DNA from: an uncultured Bacteroidales bacterium
Lineage (GTDB): Bacteria; Bacteroidota; Bacteroidia; Bacteroidales; Muribaculaceae
Direction of reading: 5' to 3'
Length of the DNA stretch: 64,000 nt
Assembly (NCBI GenBank): GCA_902792435.1
Contig: CADAZN010000015.1
Location: 109,172-173,171 of the forward strand
Shown here piece after piece: positions 34,152 through 43,067 of the stretch; the stretch's first letter is position 1, and each line of letters begins with the position of its first letter. Under the pieces are notes generated by a model. The model did not search any database. It saw nothing but the letters and a program-made list of their open reading frames with translations, and had not been told where the DNA came from. The position numbers and the translations under genes are program-made.

Positions 34152-35444
34152 TTAACCATTCAGGCGTGAGATGAAGAAGGAGCGTACGTCTGTCCAATGG
34201 TAATAGGGAGCGCAGTCGGTGTCAATAGGCAGGGTGGCTTCGTGCTCGTTGAGCAGGACTTTCACGAGGATGTCATCGCTGCCGGACTTGCGGTAGTACA
34301 CCATTTGGATGTTGGCTGCCATGGGGAACACTTCGTAGGAACGCCAGTGCTCGGCAAGCGTCTCAAGATTGTCGGTGCTGTAGTCCATTCCGTTCAGGCC
34401 CATGAGGCACACCATTGGCAGCACCACGCTCTCGTGGCCAAACCTTAGTGTAGCACTGTTGTGGCCGCTGGCTATTGCCACGTCGGCAGCCTCTACAAAG
34501 TTGCGCAACAGGTGTCGATGAGCTTGTGCACCAGTGTAGTTGTTAAGTGGCGTGTTGCCCGAGTAGATGTACCATCGTGCGTTGTTATAGGTCCAGATGT
34601 CGGTTGCATCGTCAACGGTGAACACCCCGGTGTAGAGATCGATGTTCTCAAAGTCGTGATGGCTTTGCATGTTGCTCACCACGTCAAAGAGGCGCATCAC
34701 AAAATTGAAGCTGTCGATGCTGTCGCGCACAAATTTCTTGTCAGTAAAGAGCCTAGAAGTGATTTTGCCAAGCCTTTTCTCGAGTTCCTTCTCAGGAAAA
34801 AGCTTGTCTTTGAAGGCTTGAACAACGGGACGTGCCGCCTTTTGCGCCGCAATTGCCGCGGTGTCGCGGTAGTTCATGTAGTACATGTCGTGCTCGCTGG
34901 CGTCGGTGATGATGCGAAGCTCGGGGTTTAGCGACTTGAGCATATCGGTCTCGTTGAGCATTGAGAGGATGCAGCGTATCACCACTGTAGAACGGGCATC
35001 AACAGTTGCCGCACCTTCCCACACCTCGGGGAAGTTCTCAAACATGCGCCTTGCTATGCGCTGGTGCTGCTCGGCACCGATGTCGCTTAGCTCGCCAAAG
35101 CGTTGCGACGAAGCTTTGAGCATGGCACGGCACGCGGCGAGTACCTCCTTACCGCGCTTGGTGAGGCGGCCGTTGCGCTCTCCCTTGGTGAGCTGGTCAA
35201 CGGGTATGCTATAGTCTTTTGGGTCGATGAGCCATCGGCTGCCGTGCCGCCCATAGTGATTCATGAAGAACGGCTTATAACCCTCGGGTGCTGGGGTGAG
35301 CGCTGGAAGGTTGCGGTCGGGATAAGCCTGATAGTTGTTGGCACTGCGGTGGATGTCTTGCTTAAAAGCTTCGTAGGCAACATTCTGTGCTTGAGCACTA
35401 GCCACAAGCACCAAAGCTGCTATCAATAAAAAGATTCGTCTCAT
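34152..35444 (-). CDS. Secreted histidine-type (branch 2) acid phosphatase
   Basis: 430 residues, signal peptide 1-19. The histidine phosphatase motif is MNHYGRHGSR, with RHGSR at 66-70. Downstream, FGHES at about 334-338 is in the place of the second catalytic His. It is followed by Glu instead of the usual Asp, as in the HAE motif of the MINPP-type phytate phosphatases. The start at 35444 gives a clean leader; a longer frame to 35573 is not credible. Likely releases phosphate from inositol phosphates or other organic phosphates in the periplasm or vesicles. It lies 85 bases after manA on the same strand. Confidence 0.85.
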   Translation of the reverse strand: MRRIFLLIAALVLVASAQAQNVAYEAFKQDIHRSANNYQAYPDRNLPALTPAPEGYKPFFMNHYGRHGSRWLIDPKDYSIPVDQLTKGERNGRLTKRGKEVLAACRAMLKASSQRFGELSDIGAEQHQRIARRMFENFPEVWEGAATVDARSTVVIRCILSMLNETDMLKSLNPELRIITDASEHDMYYMNYRDTAAIAAQKAARPVVQAFKDKLFPEKELEKRLGKITSRLFTDKKFVRDSIDSFNFVMRLFDVVSNMQSHHDFENIDLYTGVFTVDDATDIWTYNNARWYIYSGNTPLNNYTGAQAHRHLLRNFVEAADVAIASGHNSATLRFGHESVVLPMVCLMGLNGMDYSTDNLETLAEHWRSYEVFPMAANIQMVYYRKSGSDDILVKVLLNEHEATLPIDTDCAPYYHWTDVRSFFISRLNG

Positions 35445-35529
35445 TGTGGTTATATAAAAGTATATTATAGGAAAAGCAAATAATCGATTATTTCTGTACC
35501 AATCAAGACGCAGCCCCATTGTGCATAAC

Positions 35530-36513
35530 TCAAACTGTTGCAGTGATAATCGTGGCATTGCCCTTGAAGTCAAGGCTGCGTACGCATGCCGGGGCTAGGA
35601 ACGACTCGCCTTGCTTGATGTCGGTGAGTTGACCGTTGCCACAGTCGATAGTCGCGTGTCCCGCGATGCACATCAGGCACAGAAACGCGTCGTGAGGCAT
35701 TTCAAGATGATGGCTGCCATCGACCATGATGCGGTGCACATCAAAGAAGATGCTGTTGATTAGCGAAGTCTCGCCCTTGTGGTTAGGGTAGTGGCGCAAG
35801 CAGTCGCTGCTCACCGTGAAGTCGATGGCTTCGAGCGCCATCTCGGTGTGCAGCTCACGAGGCTTGCCGTTGGTGTCGATGCGGTTGTAGTCGTATACTC
35901 GGTAGGTGATGTCGCTTGACTGCTGAATCTCAAGGAGCAAGTTGCCGGCACCTATCGAGTGGATGCGACCCGAGGGCAAGAAGAAGATGTCGCCCTCGTG
36001 GGTGAGATGGCGGGCAAGCACGTCGAGCAGGGTGCCTGCCTCCATATGGCTGAGATATTCTCGAGGAGTGATGGTGCGGCTCATGCCTGCAAGGAGCGAC
36101 GCGCCTGGTTCTGCATCGATGATATACCACATCTCGGTCTTGCCCAGGCACTGGTGTCGTCGCATGGCGAGGGCGTCGTCGGGATGCACCTGCACCGATA
36201 GATCTTTGTGAGCGTCGATAAATTTCACAAGTAGTGGGAACTCATTGCCATGCTTGCGATACACTCGCTTGCCCACAAGTTGACCCTTGTATCGCATGAT
36301 GAGCTGTCGCAGGCTCATGCCATCGTGCTCGCCTCCAGAGACCACGCTTTCGCGGCCTTTCAATCCCGATATTTCCCAGCTCTCGCCCACGTCGTGGCTG
36401 TCGAGCGTTACGCCCTTGAAGGTTGAGATTTTATCGCCGCCCCACAGCACATGCTTCAAGTTCAATCCAAACTTGAACAGTTGAGGGCGCAATATGTCAA
36501 CAGTTTTAGGCAT
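35530..36513 (-). CDS. manA: Mannose-6-phosphate isomerase, class I
   Basis: Zinc-dependent interconversion of fructose-6-phosphate and mannose-6-phosphate. 327 residues, the short class common in Bacteroidetes. Metal and substrate residues are visible in SVQVHPDD (Q108, H110), GKTEMWYI (E127) and SGRIHSIGAG; WGG near the N terminus and RVYDYNR near 215 are also typical. Own -7 box (TAAATTTG, 36543-36536). Downstream gene: acid phosphatase. Confidence 0.94.
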   Translation of the reverse strand: MPKTVDILRPQLFKFGLNLKHVLWGGDKISTFKGVTLDSHDVGESWEISGLKGRESVVSGGEHDGMSLRQLIMRYKGQLVGKRVYRKHGNEFPLLVKFIDAHKDLSVQVHPDDALAMRRHQCLGKTEMWYIIDAEPGASLLAGMSRTITPREYLSHMEAGTLLDVLARHLTHEGDIFFLPSGRIHSIGAGNLLLEIQQSSDITYRVYDYNRIDTNGKPRELHTEMALEAIDFTVSSDCLRHYPNHKGETSLINSIFFDVHRIMVDGSHHLEMPHDAFLCLMCIAGHATIDCGNGQLTDIKQGESFLAPACVRSLDFKGNATIITATV

Positions 36514-36713
36514 AATTTGTGTGGTTACTAAACTGCAAATTTAAGCACAAAATCTGAAATAACACCACACAATAGACCTAAAACTTCCAAAATAGTTGTT
36601 TTTCAGCACCAAAGTGTTTTATCCTTATTTTTATAAATATTTGTAGTTTTTAGACCAACAATAAAAAAAACTTAACAATTCAGCATTTAGTGAGAAATTT
36701 CAAATTTAAAGAC

Positions 36714-36721
36714 TAACTTTG
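36714..36721 (+). promoter_or_regulatory. -7 box of the anchored protein gene
   Basis: TAACTTTG, 39 bases upstream of the start codon; -33 not clear. Confidence 0.5.
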
Positions 36722-36759
36722 CATCGTTTTTTCGGAAACGAGTATTACGATATGGACTG

Positions 36760-37467
36760 ATGACAGACAAAAACAAGAAAATATTATGGTCAATAGCTGG
36801 CGCAACTCTCGCTGTGCTCATTGCCTTGTATTGCTTTGTTCCCCCAGTGCACAACTGGGTGAACCATGTCATTGGCCGCAACGAAAAGGAATTGCCTAAG
36901 CCCAACGGCAACGGCGAGGAATATGAATATGGCACGCCAGTGGAGCAAATCGAGAAGGAACGCATCGACGTGCCTCGCGACTCACTGCTCGACAGCCTCA
37001 TCCAAGCCGATACCACTCTCATGGCAGGTGTGGTAAATCCCGTCGAGGGACCACCACCAGCTCACGTGGAGGGTTTTGGCGAGGGCCCACTGCCACCAGC
37101 TCCCACCGACGACAATCTGCCTAACAAGAATCCAACTCCTGCCGATGATCCGCAACAGCTGGAGCAAATGGAGCAGATGCAGACCACCGTTGAAGACATT
37201 GTGGAGATTGAGCAGCACACTAGCGAAAACCCCGTTATCAACAAAAAGATTGTTGAGTGCCGAACTAGTTTCAACAAACTGCTGACTTTATATCGTGAAT
37301 ATCAGTCGGCACCAACTCCCAAGCTCAAGGCCGACGGCATCAAGCAAAAGGATGCCCTGATTAAGCTGCTCACTCAGCTGATGAAGCTCTCGCAACCCAA
37401 GAACGACGAGGCAGGAATGGAAGAAGCTGCCGATTTGCGACGCGAAGTCAACAAAATGGAATTCTGA
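36760..37467 (+). CDS. Anchored protein of unknown function, proline/acid-rich linker
   Basis: 235 residues. Charged N terminus (MTDKNKK), one membrane segment (ILWSIAGATLAVLIALYCFV, 8-27), and an extracytoplasmic linker of about 105 residues rich in P, E, D and N. A helical C-terminal domain follows at about 135-235 (ECRTSFNKLLTLYREYQSA, ALIKLLTQLMKLSQPK). No known family is recognised. The shape suggests a periplasmic tethered partner protein. It is transcribed alone, convergent with pdxB. Confidence 0.7.
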   Translation: MTDKNKKILWSIAGATLAVLIALYCFVPPVHNWVNHVIGRNEKELPKPNGNGEEYEYGTPVEQIEKERIDVPRDSLLDSLIQADTTLMAGVVNPVEGPPPAHVEGFGEGPLPPAPTDDNLPNKNPTPADDPQQLEQMEQMQTTVEDIVEIEQHTSENPVINKKIVECRTSFNKLLTLYREYQSAPTPKLKADGIKQKDALIKLLTQLMKLSQPKNDEAGMEEAADLRREVNKMEF

Positions 37468-37472
37468 TAGAG

Positions 37473-37535
37473 AGTTTTCAGTAGTCAGTTTTCAGTAATC
37501 AGTTCTCAGTAGTCAGTTCTCCGTAATCAGTTTTC
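37473..37535. repeat. Heptamer array that includes the end of pdxB
   Basis: AGTTTTC/AGTAGTC/AGTTCTC units fill the gap between the convergent genes. The pdxB stop codon (37527-37529) and its last Asn codon lie within the array. Confidence 0.85.
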
Positions 37536-38558
37536 AAGCTCGTTGCGGAGGGGGTAGTTGTTGCGTAGAGATTCGAAGGTTGTGGGGGCGGATTTAAGGT
37601 GGGCAGTGTCGATAAGTGGGTTGTAACTGTCGATTATAGTTTGTGGGGTGACATTCTCCGCGCCTTTGAGGGGTGTAGATGCCTGTACAGGGGTGATGTT
37701 CCAGCCGAAATGGCGGTTTAGGGCTTCGATAATCATGGAGGTGCCGCGCTGTTTGCCTTGGAGGCTGTAGCCTGCGATGTGTGGAGTAGCGACGAAAGCT
37801 TTCTCGAGGAGCTCGCGATTGATATTTGGCTCGCCTTCCCAACAGTCAAGGGCGATATCGCCTTGCCATCGCAGCAGGGCTTCGTTGTCGCACACGGCCC
37901 CACGTGAGGCGTTGATGATGAGCCTGCAGCGTTGCAAACTGTTGAGGAAAGCCTCATCACACAGATGCCATGTGGGGTAATCACCATCACGTGTGAGTGG
38001 TGTGTGAAAGGTGATGATGTCGCATTTGCGGTGGAGAGTAGAGAGATCTATTAGTTTAGAGTTTAGAGTTAAGAGTTCAGAGTTGGTGTTTGTTATTTGT
38101 TCTTCTAAAGGTGGATCGTTGAGGAGGACGCGGTAACCGAGTTGATGAGCCCAGCGAGCTACGATGCTTCCCACATGGCCCACACCCACGATGCCCAGGG
38201 TGAGTGGATGGTCGAGTGGAGCGGGTTGCGCTGCAAGCCATTGCAGGATGGTGCTGTGCACCCACTGTGCCACGGCGGGGGCGTTGCAGCCAGGAGCGTT
38301 GACCACGGTGATGCTGTTGTGACTGCAGTAGTCGAGGTCGATGTGGTCGGTTCCTATGGTGGCTGTGCCAATGAATTTCACCGCGGTGCCCTGTAGCAGA
38401 TGACGGTCGCAACGGGTGCGGGTACGGGTAAGAAGCACTTGTGCGTCGCGTAGCACCTCATTGGTGATGTCGCTGCCCGGCACATAGAGCACCTCTTGGG
38501 CCACAGGCTCAAGTAGACCTTTTAGAAAGGGAATTTTGCTATCGGCAACTATCTTCAT
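37527..38558 (-). CDS. pdxB: Erythronate-4-phosphate dehydrogenase
   Basis: Second step of DXP-independent pyridoxal phosphate synthesis: oxidises 4-phosphoerythronate. 343 residues, 2-hydroxyacid dehydrogenase fold. It opens MKIVADSKIPFLKG; the NAD loop GIVGVGHVGSIVA is near 116-128, NASRGAVCDN near 208 and TPHIAGYSLQGK near 245. The C-terminal PdxB dimerisation domain is present. The start at 38558 overlaps the preceding gene's stop by one base (TGATG). The last codons come from a heptamer repeat array. Confidence 0.93.
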   Translation of the reverse strand: MKIVADSKIPFLKGLLEPVAQEVLYVPGSDITNEVLRDAQVLLTRTRTRCDRHLLQGTAVKFIGTATIGTDHIDLDYCSHNSITVVNAPGCNAPAVAQWVHSTILQWLAAQPAPLDHPLTLGIVGVGHVGSIVARWAHQLGYRVLLNDPPLEEQITNTNSELLTLNSKLIDLSTLHRKCDIITFHTPLTRDGDYPTWHLCDEAFLNSLQRCRLIINASRGAVCDNEALLRWQGDIALDCWEGEPNINRELLEKAFVATPHIAGYSLQGKQRGTSMIIEALNRHFGWNITPVQASTPLKGAENVTPQTIIDSYNPLIDTAHLKSAPTTFESLRNNYPLRNELEN

Positions 38559-39547
38559 CAGGCGATGACCATTGCTATGATAAATGCGGTGAAGAGTGCT
38601 ACCAGGAGCCATATTGTCACTGGCTGACGAGTTTCATGCGGCATGATTACATACCAGTGCCCATACTGGATGGCGAAGCACATATTGAGCAGCGGCATGT
38701 AGATGAGGAAATCGTTGTAGTCGATGGCCATCATCAGCACAACAAACACTGAAAGTGCTACAAAGAAGTTGTTGTAGGCGCGCACGTGTACGCTGTAGTT
38801 GAGCATCGTCTTGAGGTTGCTGATGGTGAGGAGCACTGTGATTGCAACGGTAGATATTGCCACCGTGATGGCCCAGCCTTTAGCACCAAAAGCAGGGGTG
38901 CTGTCCCACACCTGAGAAATGTGAGGGGCCTGAAATGCCGATAGCGATTCGAGGCCGGTGCCGAGCATTATCCAATAAGGGGTGACGATGCCAAAGATTG
39001 TGGCGAAGACTCCACGAATGTCGAGTACACGCATATAGGCAAAGCCCAGCAGGAACAACGGAATTAGCAGGAAGAATACATAGTGGTAGATGGTAAAGAA
39101 CGACAGCAGTGCCATCACTAAGAATATGCCCTGTGTGGCTCCGCCGCGCTTGCCATATTGCTCAAACATGAAGAACAGCGACATTACCACCACTAGGCAC
39201 AGAGCCGTGCCAGCAAAGAAACGCGTGCTCAAGAAAGGATTTATTCCCTGTAGGAGCACAAAAATGGCGGCAAAGACAAAGCAGTTGTAGGTCTTGATGT
39301 AGCGGAACATGATGTTGAGCGTGACAAGAAGAATGCCTATCACCATGTTGCACACCACGGCCACAAAGCACGATGTGTCGCTGCTCGAAATCCATGTGGC
39401 CAGGTTATGGAAAGTGCCATAACCACGCTGAGGCACCACGAAGTTGCCGCTGGCTATAACTGAAAATATCACCAGCAACAATATCGATAGGCCAAAGAAT
39501 CCGCGATTGTTGAAATAGTCTACTATGTAACTGCCTTTTTTTGCCAT
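38558..39547 (-). CDS. Multi-spanning membrane protein of unknown function
   Basis: 329 residues with about nine hydrophobic segments, beginning GFFGLSILLLVIFSVIASGNF at about 17-37 and ending IWLLVALFTAFIIAMVIA. No transporter motif or charged catalytic residue pattern is recognised; resembles Bacteroidetes-specific membrane proteins of the DUF6427 kind, with low certainty. It is sandwiched between an rlmL-like gene and pdxB, with which it is translationally coupled. Confidence 0.75.
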   Translation of the reverse strand: MAKKGSYIVDYFNNRGFFGLSILLLVIFSVIASGNFVVPQRGYGTFHNLATWISSSDTSCFVAVVCNMVIGILLVTLNIMFRYIKTYNCFVFAAIFVLLQGINPFLSTRFFAGTALCLVVVMSLFFMFEQYGKRGGATQGIFLVMALLSFFTIYHYVFFLLIPLFLLGFAYMRVLDIRGVFATIFGIVTPYWIMLGTGLESLSAFQAPHISQVWDSTPAFGAKGWAITVAISTVAITVLLTISNLKTMLNYSVHVRAYNNFFVALSVFVVLMMAIDYNDFLIYMPLLNMCFAIQYGHWYVIMPHETRQPVTIWLLVALFTAFIIAMVIA

Positions 39548-39590
39548 GCTTTTTTAGAAGCACAAGGATTGTGCATTATGCATTCAGGAT

Positions 39591-41168
39591 TTATGCATTG
39601 TTGTCGCCCTCGCTGCCGTCGCCAGCCTCGGCGTCGCGGCGTTTCCATCCGTTGCGGCGTCCCTTGAAGATGGGGCGCTCCTTGTCGGCACCCAGTCGTG
39701 GTCCATGGAACGAGAAAGTGGAACGGCGATTTCCTTCGCGTCCACCGCCATCCTTGTCGCCAAAGGCGCGCTCGGAGCGGTAAACGCGCATGTTGCCGTC
39801 GTCCTGAGGCTTGCGCATTGGGTTAACACCTCGGTCGCCATCTTCGCGACGCCTGTCATGACGTCGCTCACCACGCTCACTTCGTTCGCCTCGGTCACGG
39901 CGATCACGACGCTCGTCGCGTTTGAACTCGCGGCGCTTGTCGTTGGGCTTGTCATGTCGAGTGTAAGATGGCTTGTCGCTAGCGCGGAACTCAGTGTTCT
40001 TGATGGTGCCACCCTTGCGACGCATGTCGTCGAAGCTGCCGTCGAAGATTACATACTCGCGCAGCTCGCATTCGATGTCGCCATTGAGCAGCGGGTAGTG
40101 CAGCGAGGCCTTGAGGCCTAGATTGTCGATGAGTTCCTTGTTCTTGCCCACTATCATCCAGCAGTCATAGCCCACAAACACCTTCTTGAGCTTCTCGCCA
40201 AGAGTGGCGTAGAGATTAGGAAGCTCGTCGCTGGTGAGACGCTCGCCGTAGGGTGGGTTGGTGATGAGCACGCCCTTCTCGGGAGCCGTTTCCTGCTCTT
40301 CAAGAGGCTTGCGCTCGAGTTCGATATACTTGCTCAAACCGGCATTCTTGACGTTGGCAGTGGCTATGGCAATAGACTTGCCCATGATGTCATAGCCATA
40401 AATCTTGTGGTTGAACTCACGTTCGCCACTGTCGTCGTTGTAGATGCTGTCAAAGAGGTCGGCGTCGTAGTCGGGCCACTTTTGGAACGCATATTCCTGG
40501 CGGTAGACGCCTGGATTGATGTTGGCTGCTATCAAAGCGGCCTCAATCAAGAATGTGCCAGAGCCGCACATGGGGTCAACAAAGTTGCTCTCTCCATTCC
40601 AGCCGCTCAGCTTGATGATGCCGGCTGCCAAGACCTCGTTGATGGGGGCGTCGGTCTGTGCCACACGCCATCCGCGCTTGTAGAGAGGCTCGCCCGAGGA
40701 GTCGAGCGACAGAGTGACATCGTTGCCATTGATGTGGACATTGAAATGAATGTCGGCATTGTTGAGGCGGCTTGAAGGTCGCTTGCCACATTTCTCCATG
40801 AAGTAGTCGGCAATCGCGTCTTTCACACGATAGACCACAAACTTTGAATGGCGGAATGTGTCACTATAGACCGTGCAGTCGATGGTGAACGTGGTGTCGA
40901 CGCTGAGGATGCTGTCCCAAGCAAAACTCTTCACCTGATTGTAAAGATCGTCGGCATCGGTAGATGTGAACTTGTAGATGGGTTTCAACACTCGCAATGC
41001 TGTGCGAACACAGAAGTTGGCACGATACATAATCTCCTTGTCGCCTGTGAACGACACCATTCTCCTTCCTTGCTGCACATTTTGAGCACCAAGAGCCACC
41101 AGCTCATCACTAAGCACACCTTCAAGACCCTGGAAGGTCTTTGCTACCATTTCAAATGTCTCACTCAT
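39591..41168 (-). CDS. RlmL/RlmK-type 23S rRNA guanine methyltransferase with basic tail
   Basis: 525 residues. An N-terminal ferredoxin-like/THUMP region covers about 1-150. The UPF0020 methyltransferase has FVDPMCGSGTFLIEAA near 196 and ITNPPYGERL near 298 (NPPY for N2-guanine). The methyltransferase ends near 385. About 140 more residues form a disordered tail of R, D, G, E and K (KRDERRDRRDRGERSERGER), typical of an RNA-binding extension. Acts on 23S rRNA, probably at G2445 as RlmL does; the RlmK half found in E. coli is missing. First gene of rlmL-membrane protein-pdxB. Confidence 0.88.
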   Translation of the reverse strand: MSETFEMVAKTFQGLEGVLSDELVALGAQNVQQGRRMVSFTGDKEIMYRANFCVRTALRVLKPIYKFTSTDADDLYNQVKSFAWDSILSVDTTFTIDCTVYSDTFRHSKFVVYRVKDAIADYFMEKCGKRPSSRLNNADIHFNVHINGNDVTLSLDSSGEPLYKRGWRVAQTDAPINEVLAAGIIKLSGWNGESNFVDPMCGSGTFLIEAALIAANINPGVYRQEYAFQKWPDYDADLFDSIYNDDSGEREFNHKIYGYDIMGKSIAIATANVKNAGLSKYIELERKPLEEQETAPEKGVLITNPPYGERLTSDELPNLYATLGEKLKKVFVGYDCWMIVGKNKELIDNLGLKASLHYPLLNGDIECELREYVIFDGSFDDMRRKGGTIKNTEFRASDKPSYTRHDKPNDKRREFKRDERRDRRDRGERSERGERRHDRRREDGDRGVNPMRKPQDDGNMRVYRSERAFGDKDGGGREGNRRSTFSFHGPRLGADKERPIFKGRRNGWKRRDAEAGDGSEGDNNA

Positions 41169-41218
41169 AATAATGTCAAAAATCTTTTGGTTGTTTCACA
41201 CTGCGTGAAATTCGACTG

Positions 41219-41226
41219 CAAAGGTA
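41219..41226 (-). promoter_or_regulatory. -7 box of the rlmL operon
   Basis: TACCTTTG on the minus strand, 51 bases before the start codon. Confidence 0.5.
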
Positions 41227-41339
41227 GTGTTTTTTAGCGACATATGGAAACTGGAAGGCATATTTAAAACGTGTTGCGGAAAAATAATTAACTTTTTTGT
41301 TTTCGTTGAGATTTTAATTAAAAAATGCGTTAATTTAAT

Positions 41340-41370
41340 TTTGAATAATTAAGATTTGTTATTATATTTG
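41340..41370 (+). promoter_or_regulatory. Promoter of the VanX-type dipeptidase gene
   Basis: TTTG (41340-41343), 19 bases, TATATTTG (41363-41370). The leader is about 95 bases. Confidence 0.8.
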
Positions 41371-41473
41371 CACGTTCTTTACAAAAGGATTTATGTGGGC
41401 GAAGTTTGCCTGTTCCGCGTAATATAAAAGCGATTGGTTTTTTAGTCATCATGTTTTGAAAAATATCCTCCAT

Positions 41474-42289
41474 ATGAAACGCTTATTATTATCAGTTTTT
41501 GTTTTTTCTATCCTATCATTGATAGCCTGTAATAGTTGCGAGGCTAAAGGGGTGAAGTCGAAACGAAAATTGGCAAAGCGTGTGAAGGTGGATAGAACTA
41601 GAGGTGAGACTGTCGTCAACGATAGCGTTACGGTTGTGGCCGATGACAACATCACTCCAAAAAATATTCCACACGAGGGATTTGTCTACGTTAAGGATTA
41701 TATTCCCGATATCATCGAGGATTTGCGATATAATACCACCAACAATTTCATGGGTGAGCGCGCCGACGGATATGAGGCCAATCGCGCCATTCTCACAGTT
41801 GAGGCGGCAAAGGCGTTGAAGGGTGCAGCCGAGGAGCTTAGGCGCAAGGGATATGTAATCAAGATTTATGACGCCTATCGCCCTCAGCAGGCAGTGGACC
41901 ACTTTGTGAGATGGTCACAAAGTAGCGACGAGCGCATGAAGGCCGAGTATTATCCCACGTTGACCAAGAAGAGCCTCTTTGGCGGTTACATCGCCCGCAA
42001 GTCGGGCCACTCACGGGGTAGCACTATCGACATGACCATCTGCCACCTCGCTACAGGTCAGGAAGTGGATATGGGCGGACATTTCGACTTCTTTGGTACG
42101 GCATCGCACCCATCTTTTGTGGGCAATTACCCCCTTGGCACAGTGACTGCCGAGAACAAAAAGATGCGATTGATGCTACAGCATGTGATGCGTAAGCATG
42201 GTTTCAACAGCATCAAGAACGAGTGGTGGCACTTCACATTAAGAAATGAGCCTTATCCACGAAAATTCTTCAACTTCCCAGTGAAATGA
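41474..42289 (+). CDS. D-alanyl-D-alanine dipeptidase (VanX/DdpX family), lipoprotein
   Basis: Zinc D,D-dipeptidase that hydrolyses D-Ala-D-Ala, probably for peptidoglycan turnover or scavenging in the periplasm rather than vancomycin resistance. 271 residues. The start at 41474 gives a lipobox (LSLIAC, Cys19). DAYRPQQAVDHF near 134, the zinc/catalytic SGHSRGSTIDMT near 176 (SxHxxGxxxD) and NEWWHF near 249 (ExxWH) are all intact. No vanR/S/H/A genes are nearby. The small gene at 42358 may be cotranscribed. Confidence 0.9.
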   Translation: MKRLLLSVFVFSILSLIACNSCEAKGVKSKRKLAKRVKVDRTRGETVVNDSVTVVADDNITPKNIPHEGFVYVKDYIPDIIEDLRYNTTNNFMGERADGYEANRAILTVEAAKALKGAAEELRRKGYVIKIYDAYRPQQAVDHFVRWSQSSDERMKAEYYPTLTKKSLFGGYIARKSGHSRGSTIDMTICHLATGQEVDMGGHFDFFGTASHPSFVGNYPLGTVTAENKKMRLMLQHVMRKHGFNSIKNEWWHFTLRNEPYPRKFFNFPVK

Positions 42290-42357
42290 GGTTTAGATAA
42301 AAAGTTGACTATTACTAATCAATATTTATTCATTAACAAAACTAAAGTTTATAGCTT

Positions 42358-42750
42358 ATGAAAACTAAAAGATTTTTTGGTGGTTTGCTGGCCATGATTA
42401 TGGTTGCTGCCATGGCTTTTGTGGCTGCTCCCTCGGCTTATGCAAGGGTGTCGGGCAGCATGAACGGCACATATTATAAGAATGTGTCAAGTCAGGGAGG
42501 AGAGTACCTCTCAATTAATTACAATCCAAGAACTGGCCGCGTTACAGCATCTTATTGCGAGGGTTATTATAATGGCGTTGCTCAATCTTTCCAATTGTCG
42601 GGAAGAGCAAGTGGTGGATATCTCGTTGTTTCGGGTAGAGGCTATTCTCGCGGACGTATCACTACAATGAAAGTGAGAATTGCACAGGTTGACTACAATT
42701 GTGTGAAAGTAGTTACACAAAATGGTAGATCCTACTATTGGTATAGATGA
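42358..42750 (+). CDS. Small secreted beta-rich protein of unknown function
   Basis: 130 residues. Signal peptide 1-29 (ends PSAYA). The mature 100 residues are rich in Y, G, S and R with alternating strand pattern (YLSINYNPRTGRVTASYCE, GGYLVVSGRGYSRGRI) and two cysteines that could form a disulfide. No family recognised. It is 68 bases after the dipeptidase gene and followed by a strong terminator. Confidence 0.7.
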   Translation: MKTKRFFGGLLAMIMVAAMAFVAAPSAYARVSGSMNGTYYKNVSSQGGEYLSINYNPRTGRVTASYCEGYYNGVAQSFQLSGRASGGYLVVSGRGYSRGRITTMKVRIAQVDYNCVKVVTQNGRSYYWYR

Positions 42751-42783
42751 TGACTCTTTCTAGATTATAGATATAAATGTGAT

Positions 42784-42822
42784 GGGAAGCGCTTCGTGAT
42801 GAGGCGCTTCCCTGTTTTTTTT
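42784..42822 (+). terminator. Terminator after the small secreted protein gene
   Basis: GGGAAGCGC and GCGCTTCCC form a perfect stem followed by TGTTTTTTTT. Confidence 0.92.
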
Positions 42823-42845
42823 GTTATTAAAGAGATGGCAAGGGC

Positions 42846-43067
42846 TTAGGTTGAAATGATAACCTTGGCCCAGTCGCCAGTGTTGTGGTCGATGATTCCG
42901 TAGAAATCGGGTTCATCGATTATTTCTGCATTGGAGCATCCCTGAAACTGGACTTCGATTAGAGCCTTCAGGCTCAAGAATTTCTCTTGTGCATCTTTTT
43001 CATGGGAGAAGCGATAGTCGTCGCTTCCGTGCTCGTTGTTGCTGTAGTATTGAAAAGATACTGTCAT
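42846..43067 (-). CDS. Small cytoplasmic protein coupled to the BASS-type transporter
   Basis: 73 residues: MTVSFQYYSNNEHGSDDYRF, then KFLSLKALIEVQFQGCSN and a GIIDHNTGDWAKVI end. No known family. It is called as a gene because its ATG overlaps the stop of the upstream transporter gene (ATGA), on the same strand. Its content is charged and foldable rather than random. Function unknown; acting on or with the transporter is inference. Confidence 0.6.
   Translation of the reverse strand: MTVSFQYYSNNEHGSDDYRFSHEKDAQEKFLSLKALIEVQFQGCSNAEIIDEPDFYGIIDHNTGDWAKVIIST

Noticed and set aside
41474-42289. Vancomycin resistance locus
   Set aside because: The VanX-type dipeptidase stands alone without vanH, vanA-type ligase or a two-component system; a cell-wall turnover role is more likely.
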